A stretch of 64,000 nucleotides of DNA from Streptomyces coeruleorubidus (GCF_028885415.1 NZ_CP118527.1:5084001-5148000); one strand, 5' to 3'. Shown: positions 33,237 through 42,372, numbered from the stretch's first letter. Notes: a model not told the origin generated them from the letters alone. Program-made: numbers and translations.

Positions 33237-35219
33237 TCAGCTCGGGGCCAGGACGACCGCCTGGCCGCCCGCCGGCGCCATGGCCACGTCGAGGGTATCG
33301 GCGGCGGTGACGGTCCGGGTGCTGACCACGACCGGGGTGCGGAACGGGCTGGAGCCCGGGGTGCCGTCGGCGTAGACCGTCGCCGTGTAGGTGCCGCTGC
33401 CGAGGAAGGACAGGGGCAGGGACAGCGTCCTGGACGACTCGTCGGTCATCGCGCCCAGGTACCAGGTGGAGCCGGCCCGGCGGGCGACCGCGATGTACTC
33501 GCCGATCGCGCCGGCCAGGGTGCGGCTCTCGTCCCAGGTCACCGGAACGGCGTTGAACCACGGCAGGCCCGGCCAGTTGGCCGGGTTGTTGTACTTGGAC
33601 GGCTTGTCGTACCAGAAGAGGAAGTTGAGGGGCTGGTAGTACACCGCGGCCATCGCCATCTGGTGGGCGTTGGTCGTCTTGTCGCGGGACTGGCCGTAGC
33701 AGATCGTGTAGTCCATCGGGCCGCCGATGTTGCGCGCGAACGGCAGCGTCACGTTGTGCGTGGCGGTCGGGAACTGCTCGTTGCCGCGTACGCCCTCCAG
33801 GCTGATCCAGTTCGGGTACGTCCGTTCGTAGCCGAACGGCCGGACGTCGTCGTGCATGTCGATCAGCAGCTCGTACTTGGCGGCGGCCTTCGCCCAGTCG
33901 ATGATCTGGTTGGTCATGGACTGGGTGCCGTCGTTGATGAAGCCGAGCTTGATGCCCTGCACACCCCAGCCCTTGTAGAGGGCGAAGAGGGAGTCCGCGT
34001 CGGTCAGCGCGAGCCGGTTGACGTAGAGGAAGAGGCCGATGCCCTTGCTCGTGGCGTACGAGATGACCGACGGCATGTCGATGGCGGCGATGGGCTCGGT
34101 CGCGTCCGGGGTGGTGAACTCCGGGCCGTACCAGCCGGCGTCGTACTCGATGTACTCGATCCCCCGGGCCACGGCGAAGTCGACGCCCGCCAGGCCGGCG
34201 GCGGTGGAGAGCTCGCAGCGGAAGACCTTGCCCGGCTTGATCCAGGAGGTGTCGGCAAGGGCGCTGGGCGGGGCCAGGTTGAGCACCAGCTCGGCGTTGT
34301 CGACGAGTTCGGCGTGGGTGGCGCCGATCACCACCGCACGCCACGGTGTGGCGAAGGGCGTGGTCACGGTGGAGGTCGTCTCCACCGGGCCGGTGCCGCG
34401 GGCGGTGTGCTCCATCAGGAAGGCGGAGAGGGTGTTGGGCTCGCCGGCGACCGAACCGAGCATCAGCCGCGGGTAGTCGACGCGCGAGGACTCGCAGACG
34501 CAGGCGATGAGCCCGCCGGTGAGGGTGGCGGTGAGGGGAAGGTCGGTGAGCGGGCCGTTGTCCGTGCCGGCCGTGCCGGTGACCGGTATGGAACCCGGCG
34601 CGACCGGCTCGTAGGCGTTCTCGTCGCGGGCGCTGTAGACGGTGGTGCCGTCGGGGAAGACGAACGTCGTCAGTTCGTCGGCGACGGTGGCGGTGCCCTC
34701 GTCGAGGAGGAGGTAGCGCAGGGCGACGCCGGTCTTGTACGCGCGGGCCTGGACGCCGAAGCGGAGGCCCGAGGCCCGGTCCTCCAGGTCCCAGTGCTGT
34801 TCCTGGTAGTGGTCGGTGACGGTCGCGTTGCGGCCGTAGACCGGGGTCCAGGTGGTGCGGTGGGTGCCGTACCGCTCCCCGGTCACCCTGACGTCACGGC
34901 CGAGGACGGTGCCGTCGCCGAGCTTCAGGCCCAGGGCCGAAGGGCCGATCACCGTACGGCCGTTGCGGCGGGCGGACCAGCGCAGCGCGCCGTCCACCAG
35001 GGACAGGGTGACTGAGGTGCCGCCCATGCGGGCGGTGACGCTCTTGGGGCGGCCCGGCCGGTCGTCCTCGGCGTGGGCGGGCCGGGTCGTGGCGATCCCC
35101 GCGGCGGCCAGTCCGGCGGTGACGGCCGCGCTCTTCAGCACGACCCGGCGGGACGCGGGCGCCGGGTGGCCGGCCGTTGCGTCCGCGGCGGGCTCTTCCC
35201 GTTCTCCCGAAGCTCTCAT
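33237..35219 (-). CDS. Secreted GH97 glycosidase
   Basis: Protein of 660 residues. A Tat signal (SRRVVLKSAAVTAGLAAAG, about 25-50) precedes the GH97 N-terminal beta-sandwich, the TIM barrel and a C-terminal beta domain. Barrel landmarks include YIEYDAGWYGPEF, GIGLFLYVNRLAL, GIKLGFINDGTQ and LLIDMHDDVRP, which match GH97. Family members are retaining alpha-galactosidases or inverting alpha-glucosidases; the G-I-K-L-G-F/D region suggests the former, but this is not certain. The ATG at 35219 is used since it gives the Tat region. Confidence 0.85.
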   Translation of the reverse strand: MRASGEREEPAADATAGHPAPASRRVVLKSAAVTAGLAAAGIATTRPAHAEDDRPGRPKSVTARMGGTSVTLSLVDGALRWSARRNGRTVIGPSALGLKLGDGTVLGRDVRVTGERYGTHRTTWTPVYGRNATVTDHYQEQHWDLEDRASGLRFGVQARAYKTGVALRYLLLDEGTATVADELTTFVFPDGTTVYSARDENAYEPVAPGSIPVTGTAGTDNGPLTDLPLTATLTGGLIACVCESSRVDYPRLMLGSVAGEPNTLSAFLMEHTARGTGPVETTSTVTTPFATPWRAVVIGATHAELVDNAELVLNLAPPSALADTSWIKPGKVFRCELSTAAGLAGVDFAVARGIEYIEYDAGWYGPEFTTPDATEPIAAIDMPSVISYATSKGIGLFLYVNRLALTDADSLFALYKGWGVQGIKLGFINDGTQSMTNQIIDWAKAAAKYELLIDMHDDVRPFGYERTYPNWISLEGVRGNEQFPTATHNVTLPFARNIGGPMDYTICYGQSRDKTTNAHQMAMAAVYYQPLNFLFWYDKPSKYNNPANWPGLPWFNAVPVTWDESRTLAGAIGEYIAVARRAGSTWYLGAMTDESSRTLSLPLSFLGSGTYTATVYADGTPGSSPFRTPVVVSTRTVTAADTLDVAMAPAGGQAVVLAPS

Positions 35220-35239
35220 GGTGAGGGACCTTCCCCTTG

Positions 35240-35272
35240 CGGTAAGTAGCGGACGGTAAGCGGTAGTAACCG
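35240..35272. promoter_or_regulatory. CGGTAAG direct repeat and short dyad upstream of GH97
   Basis: CGGTAAG occurs at 35240 and 35254, 14 bases apart, followed by CGGT AGTA ACCG. These lie 20-53 bases before the GH97 start and are possible regulator sites. No regulator gene is adjacent. Confidence 0.35.
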
Positions 35273-35378
35273 TTTTCTGCGAGCAGTTGTACGTGCCTGC
35301 GCAAGGTGGGGTCAAGAGGGAGGAACGGGTGCCGGGCCTGGTGGTGGCCCGGCACCCGGGGTGCCGTGGTGCGGTCGG

Positions 35379-37037
35379 TCAGCGCAGGAAGCCGAGGCGG
35401 TCCAGGCGGTCGTTCACACCGTTGCGGAGCTCGCCGAGGGTCGTGCCGGGCGGGGCCGCCTTCGGCGTGGAGGACGGCGGCTGGGTCTCGTCCGCGCAGG
35501 TCGTGCCGCGCGCCGGAACCTTAAGGTCCACCAGGTAACCGGTGACGGCGTCCGTCGCGCAGGCGCTGCGCCCGAAGGCGGTGTGCCCCTCGGCCTCGAA
35601 GGTGAGCAGCCGGCCGTTGTCGAGCTCCCGGGACAGGGCCACCGCGTCCCGGTAGGGGGTGTCCGGGTCACCGGTGGTGCCGAGCACGAGGATCGGCGCG
35701 GAGCCCTCCGCCCGGAAGGAACCGTCGTAGCGGCTGACCCGCTCGCCGGGCCACTGGGCGCAGGCGGTGGCGTGCTGGTGGTCGTAGAGCGGCGGACCGT
35801 ACGCCAGGGCCGGTCCGAGCAGCGGCGCCAGCCTGGCGTTGGTGGTGACCTGCCGCTTCAGCAGGGCCGGGTCGCTCGGGTAGGCCTTGTCGACGCACTC
35901 GACGACCACGTTCGGGTTGAGGAAGTCGTAGCTGGCCGCGGACGGCGGCCGCAGCAGGAAGGAGGTGTTGTCGCGCTGCTGGGCCTTGCGCAGGGCCTCG
36001 CCGAGGGAGGGCCAGATGACCTTGCCCTCGTTGATGTTGAACAGGAGGCGGTAGACGAGGGTGTAGCCGTTCGCCTGCCCGCCGTTCGCGGTCGGTACGG
36101 GGTTGGCGTCGAGGTCGGCCTTGAGCTTCTCGAACGCGCCCCGGGGGTCGCCGTCACCGAACCCGCACGTGTCCTGGTCCGCCTTGCACCAGTCGAGGAA
36201 GCGCCTCATCGCGCCGTCCAGGGCGAGGTACTGGGGACGGTCGTAGGCGTAGGGCTGGTTCGCGTAGTGCTCGGGGTCGTAGGCGCCGTCGAGTGCGAGC
36301 GCGCGCACCCGCTCGGGGAACATGGCGGCGTAGACGGTGCCGATGTAACTCCCGAAGGACCGGCCGTAGTACGTCAGTTGGTCCTCGCCGAGGGCCTGGC
36401 GCAGCAGGTCGATGTCACGGGCGACGTACTCGGTGCCCACGTACGGCACCAGCTCGCCCGCGTTGTCCTGGCAGGCCTGGTCGAACGCGGCGGCCTGGCG
36501 CACGGCGGGCTCGTAGGCGTCCGGGCCGGGGACGCCCTTGGCGGCGGTGATGGCCTGGGTGTACGTCTGGTCGTCCCAGCACGTGACCGGTGAACTGCGC
36601 CCGACGCCGCGTACGTCGTAGCCGAAGACGTCGAAGGAGTCGCGCAGGGCGGCGGGCAGGTCGGCGTAGTTGCCGCGCACGAAGTCCACGCCGGAGTTGC
36701 CGGGCCCGCCGGGCTGGAGGAAGAGGGTGCCCTTCTTCTTGGCCTGGTCCGGGGCCTTCTTGCGGATGACCGCCAGGGTGATGGTCCTGCCCTGCGGATC
36801 GCGGTAGTCCAACGGCACGTCGGCGTTCGCGCACTCGAAGCCGCCCTGGCAGTCGGACCAGGACAACGACGGCACGGGCGGCTGCCCGTCGCTCCCGTCC
36901 GGCTGGGCGGCCATCACCTGGGCGGCGGTTCCGGCGAGCGCGAAGGAGACGGCGGCGGCGATGGCGATCCTCAGACGCGGGAGGCGTCTGCGCGCGCGGG
37001 TGCCGGACCGGCTCCGTCCTTGAACTTGCTTGGTCAC
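35379..37037 (-). CDS. Secreted TAP-type alpha/beta hydrolase (tripeptidyl aminopeptidase-like)
   Basis: Protein of 552 residues. A signal (RLRIAIAAAVSFALAGTAAQVMAA, read in parts) is followed by an alpha/beta hydrolase fold with oxyanion motif LQPGGPGNSG and nucleophile elbow YYGRSFGS (Ser227). Late Asp (TTGDPDTPY) and His (EAEGHTAFG) complete the triad. The C-terminal cap matches the TAP-like C-terminal domain of Streptomyces SlpD/SlpE mycelium-associated peptidases. The GTG at 37037 follows GAGGGGGAA. An ATG at 37067 is the alternative. Confidence 0.88.
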   Translation of the reverse strand: MTKQVQGRSRSGTRARRRLPRLRIAIAAAVSFALAGTAAQVMAAQPDGSDGQPPVPSLSWSDCQGGFECANADVPLDYRDPQGRTITLAVIRKKAPDQAKKKGTLFLQPGGPGNSGVDFVRGNYADLPAALRDSFDVFGYDVRGVGRSSPVTCWDDQTYTQAITAAKGVPGPDAYEPAVRQAAAFDQACQDNAGELVPYVGTEYVARDIDLLRQALGEDQLTYYGRSFGSYIGTVYAAMFPERVRALALDGAYDPEHYANQPYAYDRPQYLALDGAMRRFLDWCKADQDTCGFGDGDPRGAFEKLKADLDANPVPTANGGQANGYTLVYRLLFNINEGKVIWPSLGEALRKAQQRDNTSFLLRPPSAASYDFLNPNVVVECVDKAYPSDPALLKRQVTTNARLAPLLGPALAYGPPLYDHQHATACAQWPGERVSRYDGSFRAEGSAPILVLGTTGDPDTPYRDAVALSRELDNGRLLTFEAEGHTAFGRSACATDAVTGYLVDLKVPARGTTCADETQPPSSTPKAAPPGTTLGELRNGVNDRLDRLGFLR

Positions 37038-37392
37038 TGTGCTGATTCCCCCTCGGGCGCGGCGCATGTGCCGTCGAGCACCCTGTGGTGCGGCTGGGTC
37101 GTTGAAGTTTCTAGCTCACTCGGAGGGGGAGGGGGAAGGAGATCGGCCTTGTGGACCTACCTCCACGCGATCTCTCCCATACCCGGCGGTAGTTGCGGTG
37201 CCGTTCACTTTCGGAACGGTGGAGAGTGCGCGGCGGCGATGCGGGATGCCTCGGCCGTTCGGCCGATCCGCGGGGGCCGGGACACCCCCCAGGATCCGCT
37301 GCGTAGTCTGAGGCTTTGTCTGGTCAAGCGCCGGGAACGGCCGACCGGTTCACCCGAGCGAACTCCTCCCCCCACCCGAAGGACCAGCCGAC
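37038..37392. other. 355-base divergent intergenic region
   Basis: No gene is seen here. It holds the divergent promoters of the TAP-type peptidase and the small secreted protein. A dyad CCGTTC, 7 bases, GAACGG lies at 37201-37219 and could be an operator. CGGCCGTTCGGCCGATCCG near 37252 resembles the repeated element at 6553. The stretch GGAGGGGGAGGGGGAAGGAG near 37122 is purine-rich. Confidence 0.4.
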
Positions 37393-37905
37393 GTGTCGTC
37401 GAAGAACAGTCGTATCCGAGTCGCCCTCCTCGCAGCCGTCGTCGCCGTCACCGGCCTGGCCACGGCGGGACCCGCCCTCGCGGCCACGCCGGCGGTCGCC
37501 GCGGCGGTGACCGTCACGGCTTCCCAGGCGCAGGAACCCGCCATACCCACGGACTTCGTGGACCTGCCCACGAGCCCCCTCCAAGCCGACGCCCCCCAGG
37601 AGTTCACCGTCACCTACCGCAACAACACTCCGACGCCCACGACCGTCGCCCCGCAGCTCCTGGTGACGTCCCCGGACGCCGGGCCGTACCTGGCGCCGTC
37701 GGACGTCAAGGTCGAGCGGCGCACGGGGCATGGCTGCTGGACGGCCGTGCAACTGGGCAGCCGGACGGGGACGCTGTTCACGGATCTCGTGGGCGCGCAG
37801 CGGACGTTGGGGGCGGGGGAGAAGCTCGAAGAGCGGTACCGGGTCACGGTGGTGAACCACGAGGCTCGGGGGACTGTGTTGCCGAGGGTGGCCTTGTACG
37901 GCTGA
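37393..37905 (+). CDS. Small secreted protein with one predicted beta-sandwich domain
   Basis: Protein of 170 residues. A signal peptide covers about residues 1-30 (VALLAAVVAVTGLATAGPALA, read in parts). The mature part has the look of an Ig-like or DUF11-type fold: FTVTYRNNTPTPTTVAPQLLV and GEKLEERYRVTVVNHEARGT. It starts with GTG at 37393. No partner gene is on the same strand. I do not recognise a specific family; a cell-surface or matrix role is a guess. Confidence 0.7.
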   Translation: MSSKNSRIRVALLAAVVAVTGLATAGPALAATPAVAAAVTVTASQAQEPAIPTDFVDLPTSPLQADAPQEFTVTYRNNTPTPTTVAPQLLVTSPDAGPYLAPSDVKVERRTGHGCWTAVQLGSRTGTLFTDLVGAQRTLGAGEKLEERYRVTVVNHEARGTVLPRVALYG

Positions 37906-37943
37906 GTCGCACCAGCGCCATACGACTGCCGGCGCACCGCGGC

Positions 37944-38756
37944 CTACTCCCAGGTCGCGGTGTCGGGGTCGATGCCGTGGGCGCGCGCGTCGGCGTCGAT
38001 GATTCGACGGAACCACGTGGCAAGGCCGGGGCGGATGCCGTCGTAGTGGGCGGCGAATCCCGGATCGGCCTCATGCATGCGGCCGAGACAGACCTGCATC
38101 TGCCTGGTGAGGGGAAAGTACGAAGCAAAGACTTCGCGGTGCCACTCGACGAGTCGATTCGCTTCCGGGCTGCCGGGTGTGACGCCGGCGTCCACCGCCT
38201 CCCCGAGGGCGCGCTCGAAGTCGGCCATGGCGTCGGCGACGGCCTGCCATTCCTCCGGACCGCGAGAGGCCGAGCGTTCGGCGTACTGCCGCCATTGCGT
38301 CGTGTCCCCGTAGCGCTGACGGGCTTCGGCGGGCCAGTCCGGGTTCCACTGGGGGCCGAAGATCGCGGCCTGCTGCTCGGCGGTCAGCAGCAGGCCGCGC
38401 TCGTGGGCGTCGATCATCCGGTCCAGTCCGGCGCTGAGCTGCTGGAGGCGGTCGATCCGTTCGGCAACCTGGGCGCGCTGCGCGCGCAACGCTCCGGGCA
38501 CGTCTGCCGCCGAGTCGTCCAGGATGGCCTGGATCCTGTCCAGGCCGAGACCGACTTCACGGTAGACGACGATGCGGTGCAGGCGTTCCAGATCACCGGC
38601 GGTGTAGAGCCGGTATCCGGCAGCCGTGCGCAGCGAGGGCCGCGCCAGACCGATCTCGTCCCAGTGGTGCAGCGCGCGGACCGTCACGCCCAGACGCGCC
38701 GAGACCTGACCGACGGTCAGGCCATCGGCATCAGTGACATCAGGCATGCTCCTCAT
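37944..38756 (-). CDS. MerR family regulator with TipAS-like C-terminus
   Basis: Protein of 270 residues. The MerR helix-turn-helix (LTVGQVSARLGVTVRALHHWDEIGL, read in parts) is at the N-terminus, followed by a coiled-coil. A C-terminal helical domain matches TipAS (drug-binding) regions, with ADPGFAAHYDGI and a single Cys in QVCLG. The ATG at 38756 overlaps the VOC stop by 17 bases; the ATG at 38747 is less likely because AGGAG sits only one base before it. TipAS domains can bind hydrophobic antibiotics. Confidence 0.85.
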   Translation of the reverse strand: MRSMPDVTDADGLTVGQVSARLGVTVRALHHWDEIGLARPSLRTAAGYRLYTAGDLERLHRIVVYREVGLGLDRIQAILDDSAADVPGALRAQRAQVAERIDRLQQLSAGLDRMIDAHERGLLLTAEQQAAIFGPQWNPDWPAEARQRYGDTTQWRQYAERSASRGPEEWQAVADAMADFERALGEAVDAGVTPGSPEANRLVEWHREVFASYFPLTRQMQVCLGRMHEADPGFAAHYDGIRPGLATWFRRIIDADARAHGIDPDTATWE

Positions 38757-39276
38757 TGTCGCCGCGATCGAAACCCGGTGGGGTGATCCCGACGGCTGCA
38801 AGGTCCCGCGCCTCCTGACTGGCCGGATCGATGGGCCTGGCCGCGGTGAAAACGATCCGTGCGTTCTCCGGGGTGATCACCTCCACGTCGCGGGTGCTCC
38901 AGGGAGTGTCCCGTGGACCGTCGACCGAGTCCGGGCGCAAGGCACGACAGGCCTCGACCAGGGAATCGACCTGGCTGAGCACGCACGAGAAACTGACGCT
39001 CATCTGCGGTGCCTGCTCCGGAACGCTCGGTGCCGGGACGAGGAGTACGTCCTGGAACGCCCACCGGCGCAGATGCACAACCCCGTCGGGGATGCTGAAC
39101 AGCTCGATGAACCCGAGCCCGCGAACCCAGAAGTCCACCGACGCCGCCAGATCGCTCGTGGGGATCGTCACGAACGCGGGCATTCCATAGATGCCACGGA
39201 ACGGCTCCGGCGGAACCGCATCCGGGCCGGGAGGGGGCACGGGACTCATCTCGAACGCGTCGTAGTAGTCGCTCAT
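38740..39276 (-). CDS. VOC (glyoxalase/bleomycin resistance-like) protein
   Basis: Protein of 178 residues. The VOC fold is supported by PAFVTIPTSDLAASVDFWV and LGFIELF near residues 35-60, then VDGPRDTPWSTRDVEVITPENARIVF near the end (read in parts). VOC proteins bind metals or small toxic molecules, and some sequester antibiotics. It precedes and overlaps the TipA-like regulator gene, so both form a two-gene operon. GGTGGGG precedes the ATG. Confidence 0.85.
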   Translation of the reverse strand: MSDYYDAFEMSPVPPPGPDAVPPEPFRGIYGMPAFVTIPTSDLAASVDFWVRGLGFIELFSIPDGVVHLRRWAFQDVLLVPAPSVPEQAPQMSVSFSCVLSQVDSLVEACRALRPDSVDGPRDTPWSTRDVEVITPENARIVFTAARPIDPASQEARDLAAVGITPPGFDRGDNEEHA

Positions 39277-39348
39277 GCACCCCACCTTCCGGCCTCACGC
39301 AACGTGAGGGTCAAGCCGGATCCGTGAATCTCGCCCAATACGGCCCCG

Positions 39349-39855
39349 TCACGACGGAGGACCGCCCCCTCGGCCCCGAGACGCCGCCGCGACCCGCTCC
39401 CGGAACGGCCGCCGGCCCACCGCCTGCGCCACCTCCCTCAGCAACTCCCCCAACGGCATCGAAAGCTCCGCGTCCAGCTCCGCCATCGCCGCCACCGTGG
39501 CCTCCCACTCCGCCTCGATCCGCGGCAGCAGGGCGTGGGCCTTCGGTGTGAGGCCGACGAGGCGGCGGCGGGCGTCCAGCGGGTCGGGGGTGTGGGTGAC
39601 CAGGCCCGCGCGGGCCATCTGCGCCGCGGTCTGGCTCGCGGCCGAGTGCGTGACACCGACCGTCGAGGCCAAGTCGCGCACCGACAGCGGGCCTTCGGCC
39701 AGGAGTGCCCGTACGACGGGGGAGAAGCGGGGCCGGTACTCGGTGAGGCCCTGCTCCTCGTAGACCTTGGCCACGTCGCCCTCGAGCAGCTCCAGGACGT
39801 GGCGGAGCAGCGTGCCTACGGCGACCGGATCGGGCTGATTCCTCTCGCTGTTCAC
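39349..39855 (-). CDS. MarR family regulator
   Basis: Protein of 168 residues. The winged helix-turn-helix (LSVRDLASTVGVTHSAASQTAA, read in parts, and DARRRLVGLT wing) is clear. It starts with GTG at 39855, only about 6 bases after a TTAGAT-like -10, so the transcript is probably leaderless. Divergent from the prolyl aminopeptidase gene; the dyad TAACAG-2-CTGTTA in the gap is its likely operator. Confidence 0.9.
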   Translation of the reverse strand: MNSERNQPDPVAVGTLLRHVLELLEGDVAKVYEEQGLTEYRPRFSPVVRALLAEGPLSVRDLASTVGVTHSAASQTAAQMARAGLVTHTPDPLDARRRLVGLTPKAHALLPRIEAEWEATVAAMAELDAELSMPLGELLREVAQAVGRRPFRERVAAASRGRGGGPPS

Positions 39856-39865
39856 GCTGCTAATC

Positions 39866-39879
39866 TAACAGTGCTGTTA
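39866..39879. promoter_or_regulatory. MarR operator candidate (TAACAG TG CTGTTA)
   Basis: A perfect 6-base dyad lies 10 bases upstream of the MarR GTG and 34 bases before the aminopeptidase ATG. It overlaps the TTAGAT -10-like element of the MarR gene, so binding should repress it and perhaps the divergent gene. Confidence 0.65.
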
Positions 39880-39912
39880 CACCTGCCGAGGGTCGAGGAG
39901 AGTGCGTCTCGC

Positions 39913-40881
39913 ATGACCGAGCTCCATCCCCCCATCGAGCCGTACGAGCACGGCATGCTCGACGTCGGCGACGGCAACCGCGTGTACTGGGAGAGTTGCG
40001 GGAATCCGGCGGGCAAGCCCGCCCTCGTGCTCCACGGCGGGCCCGGGTCCGGGGCGGGGCCGTTCTGGCGCCGGCTGTTCGACCCGGCGGCGTACCGCAT
40101 CGTCCTCTTCGACCAGCGCGGGTGCGGGCGCAGCACCCCCGACGCCGCCGATCCGCGGACCTCGCTCGACGCCAACACCACCCCGCATCTGATCGCCGAC
40201 ATCGAACTGCTCCGGCGGCACCTCGGCATCGGGGAATGGCTCCTCCTCGGTGGCTCCTGGGGCGTGACCCTCGCGCTGGCCTACGCCGAGCAGCACCCGG
40301 GACGCGTGTCCGAGCTGGTCCTCTTCAGCGTCACCAACACCACCCGCCGCGAGGTGGAGTGGGTCACGCGGGACATGGGCCGGATCTTCCCCGAGGAATG
40401 GGCCCGGTTCCGCGACGCCGTCCCCGAGGGGGAGCGCGACGGCAGTCTGGTGGAGGCGTACGCCCGGCTGCTCGCCGACCCCGATCCGGCCGTACGGGAG
40501 CGGGCCGCGCGGGAGTGGTGCCGGTGGGAGGACGTGCACGTGTCCACGCACCCCGGGCACAAGCCCGATCCCCGTTACGCGGACCCGCACTTCCGGCTGC
40601 GCTTCGCCCGCCTCGTCACGCACTACTGGCGGCACGCCGGCTTCCTGGAGGACGGGGCGCTGCTGCGCGACGCCGGGAAGCTCGCCGGCATCCCCGGCGT
40701 GATGATCCACGGGCGGCTGGACATCAGCGGCCCTCCGGACGTCGCGTGGCGGCTGGCCCAGGTGTGGCCGGACGCGGAGCTCGTGCTGATCGGCGAGGAG
40801 GGTCACGGGCTGTCGGGCGATGTCATGACGGAGGCGGTGCTGGCGGCTACGGACCGGTTCCGGCCGGTCCGCACGCCATGA
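39913..40881 (+). CDS. pip: Prolyl aminopeptidase
   Basis: Protein of 322 residues, cytosolic, alpha/beta hydrolase. Oxyanion region HGGPGSGAGPFWRRLFDP, then DQRGCGRSTP, and nucleophile GGSWG (Ser115), with Asp in HGRLDISGP and His in EEGHGLSG. The whole pattern matches family S33 proline iminopeptidases, which remove N-terminal Pro. The ATG at 39913 follows GAGGAG at distance. Divergent from a MarR regulator that may control it. Confidence 0.93.
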   Translation: MTELHPPIEPYEHGMLDVGDGNRVYWESCGNPAGKPALVLHGGPGSGAGPFWRRLFDPAAYRIVLFDQRGCGRSTPDAADPRTSLDANTTPHLIADIELLRRHLGIGEWLLLGGSWGVTLALAYAEQHPGRVSELVLFSVTNTTRREVEWVTRDMGRIFPEEWARFRDAVPEGERDGSLVEAYARLLADPDPAVRERAAREWCRWEDVHVSTHPGHKPDPRYADPHFRLRFARLVTHYWRHAGFLEDGALLRDAGKLAGIPGVMIHGRLDISGPPDVAWRLAQVWPDAELVLIGEEGHGLSGDVMTEAVLAATDRFRPVRTP

Positions 40882-40930
40882 GGCAGGCCCTGCGGCATGA
40901 GGAGGGCCCCGCGGCATGAGAAAAGTACCG
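40874..40930. repeat. Degenerate 19-base tandem repeat, three units
   Basis: Units CGCCATGAGGCAGGCCCTG, CGGCATGAGGAGGGCCCCG and CGGCATGAGAAAAGTACCG follow each other without gaps, spanning the stop of the aminopeptidase gene. The array fills the space to the convergent SARP gene. Probably slippage; no function shown. Confidence 0.6.
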
Positions 40931-40981
40931 CGAGAGGAGAAGGCCCCCCGACGGTGCGGGCACCGGAAGCGGAGCGACCTG

Positions 40982-42325
40982 TCACCGGCCCCCGCCCGAC
41001 CGCTTGGCGCCGCACGTCGCCAGACTGCACCACCGGCGCCGCCCGCTCTCGTCGAGGAACAGCCAGCCGCAGTCCCGGCTGGGGCAGCCGCGGACGGTGA
41101 AGCGCCGCGGGTCGGCGAGCAGTTCGCCCGCGCTGCGGGCCACCGCGCAGACGGGCAGGCGCAGACCGGCGGAGGGCGACGGCTGCCAGCGTCCGAGACC
41201 GTCCTCGCCACGGGTGAAGACCGACAGCCGGGCGGCGTCCTCCACGACCCCGGCCACCGCCTTGAACGCCCGGCCGTCCTGCGGATCGGTCAGGCAGGCG
41301 TACAGGTCCGTACGCAACCGGCGGGCCTCGTCGAGGACGGCGGCGGCCTCGGCCGGTTGCCGCACGGCCTGTTCGCGCAGGCGGGTGACCTGCCGTTCCT
41401 CGATCAGGTCGAGGTGACCGGCCCACACGGCGAGCGTGGCGTAGCCGCGCAGCCAGTCCGACCCGGGCAGCCGCTCCCCGCCCCACCCGGCGTAGGTGTT
41501 GCAGAACTCCAGCGCCGGGTGTCCGCTCGTACTCCACGGCAGCCACTGGTCGCCGACCCGGACCGCGTAGACGGGCCCGGGGGTCCGGTCCAGACGGGGA
41601 TCGCCGAGCAGCATGCGCTCGTGGAGCGTGCGCAGTTCGCGGCCGGGCTCGATGCCGAGTTCGTCCGCCAGCAGGTCGCGGGTGCGGCCGTACAACTGGA
41701 GCGCATCGGCCTGGCGGCCCGCGCGGTACAGGGCGGTCATCTGGGCGCCGACCAGCCGCTCCCGGGTCGGGTGCTCGTCCAGCAGTGGCGTCAGGTCCGC
41801 CACGACACGATCGTGCAGACCGATGGCGAGCTGGGCCTCAGCTCGCCGCTCCCCGGCGGACAGGCGCAGTTCGCCCAGCCTGCCGCCGAGGCGCGAGCGC
41901 AGCCGGTCGTCGGCCACGTCCGCGAGCAGCGGGCCGCGCCACAGCCCGAGGGCCTGGTCGTACAGGCGGATCCGCTCCGCAGGGTCACCGGCATCGGCCG
42001 CCTGCCCGACGAGCCCGACGAACTCCTGGGCGTCGATCCCATGAGGTCCCTGCTCCACGGCGTAACCGTCGTGCCGGGTCTCGACGGACACTCCGTGCGG
42101 CCTGAGCGCGGCGCGCAGGCGGCCGACGTAGGTGTGGACGGTGGCGCGGGCGGAGGCGGGCGGCTCGTCGTCCCACAGCAGGTCGATGAGGCGGTCGGTC
42201 GGGACGGCGCGGCCCGCGTGCAGCAGCAGGACCGCCAGCAGGCACCGCTCCTGGCGGCGGCTGCCCACCAGCACCTGCCGTCCCTCGTGGCGGGCGGCGA
42301 ACGGACCGAGCAGTTGGAACTCCAT
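40982..42325 (-). CDS. SARP regulator fused to ABATE and CGNR zinc-finger domains
   Basis: Protein of 447 residues. A SARP winged helix (MEFQLLGPFAARHEG to about 95) and BTAD domain (about 95-240) are followed by an ABATE-type segment (PALEFCNTYAGW at about 285) and a C-terminal CGNR zinc finger with C414, C419, C433 and C438. SARPs usually activate antibiotic pathway genes; ABATE-CGNR proteins are separate regulators of unknown ligand. The fusion may add a second DNA- or ligand-binding module. TGGTCAG repeats upstream indicate autoregulation. Confidence 0.85.
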   Translation of the reverse strand: MEFQLLGPFAARHEGRQVLVGSRRQERCLLAVLLLHAGRAVPTDRLIDLLWDDEPPASARATVHTYVGRLRAALRPHGVSVETRHDGYAVEQGPHGIDAQEFVGLVGQAADAGDPAERIRLYDQALGLWRGPLLADVADDRLRSRLGGRLGELRLSAGERRAEAQLAIGLHDRVVADLTPLLDEHPTRERLVGAQMTALYRAGRQADALQLYGRTRDLLADELGIEPGRELRTLHERMLLGDPRLDRTPGPVYAVRVGDQWLPWSTSGHPALEFCNTYAGWGGERLPGSDWLRGYATLAVWAGHLDLIEERQVTRLREQAVRQPAEAAAVLDEARRLRTDLYACLTDPQDGRAFKAVAGVVEDAARLSVFTRGEDGLGRWQPSPSAGLRLPVCAVARSAGELLADPRRFTVRGCPSRDCGWLFLDESGRRRWCSLATCGAKRSGGGR

Positions 42326-42354
42326 GGCTGCCCGGCAGCCTAACCGGACGTCGA

Positions 42355-42372
42355 TGGTCAGGCTTTGGTCAG
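42355..42372. promoter_or_regulatory. SARP box: TGGTCAG direct repeat at 11-base spacing
   Basis: TGGTCAG at 42355-42361 and 42366-42372 are identical heptamers with a 4-base spacer. This is the classical SARP recognition layout. The box lies 30 bases before the SARP start and about 60 bases before the divergent secreted-protein gene. On the SARP strand a TTAGGC -10-like hexamer follows 11 bases after the repeats. Confidence 0.7.
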
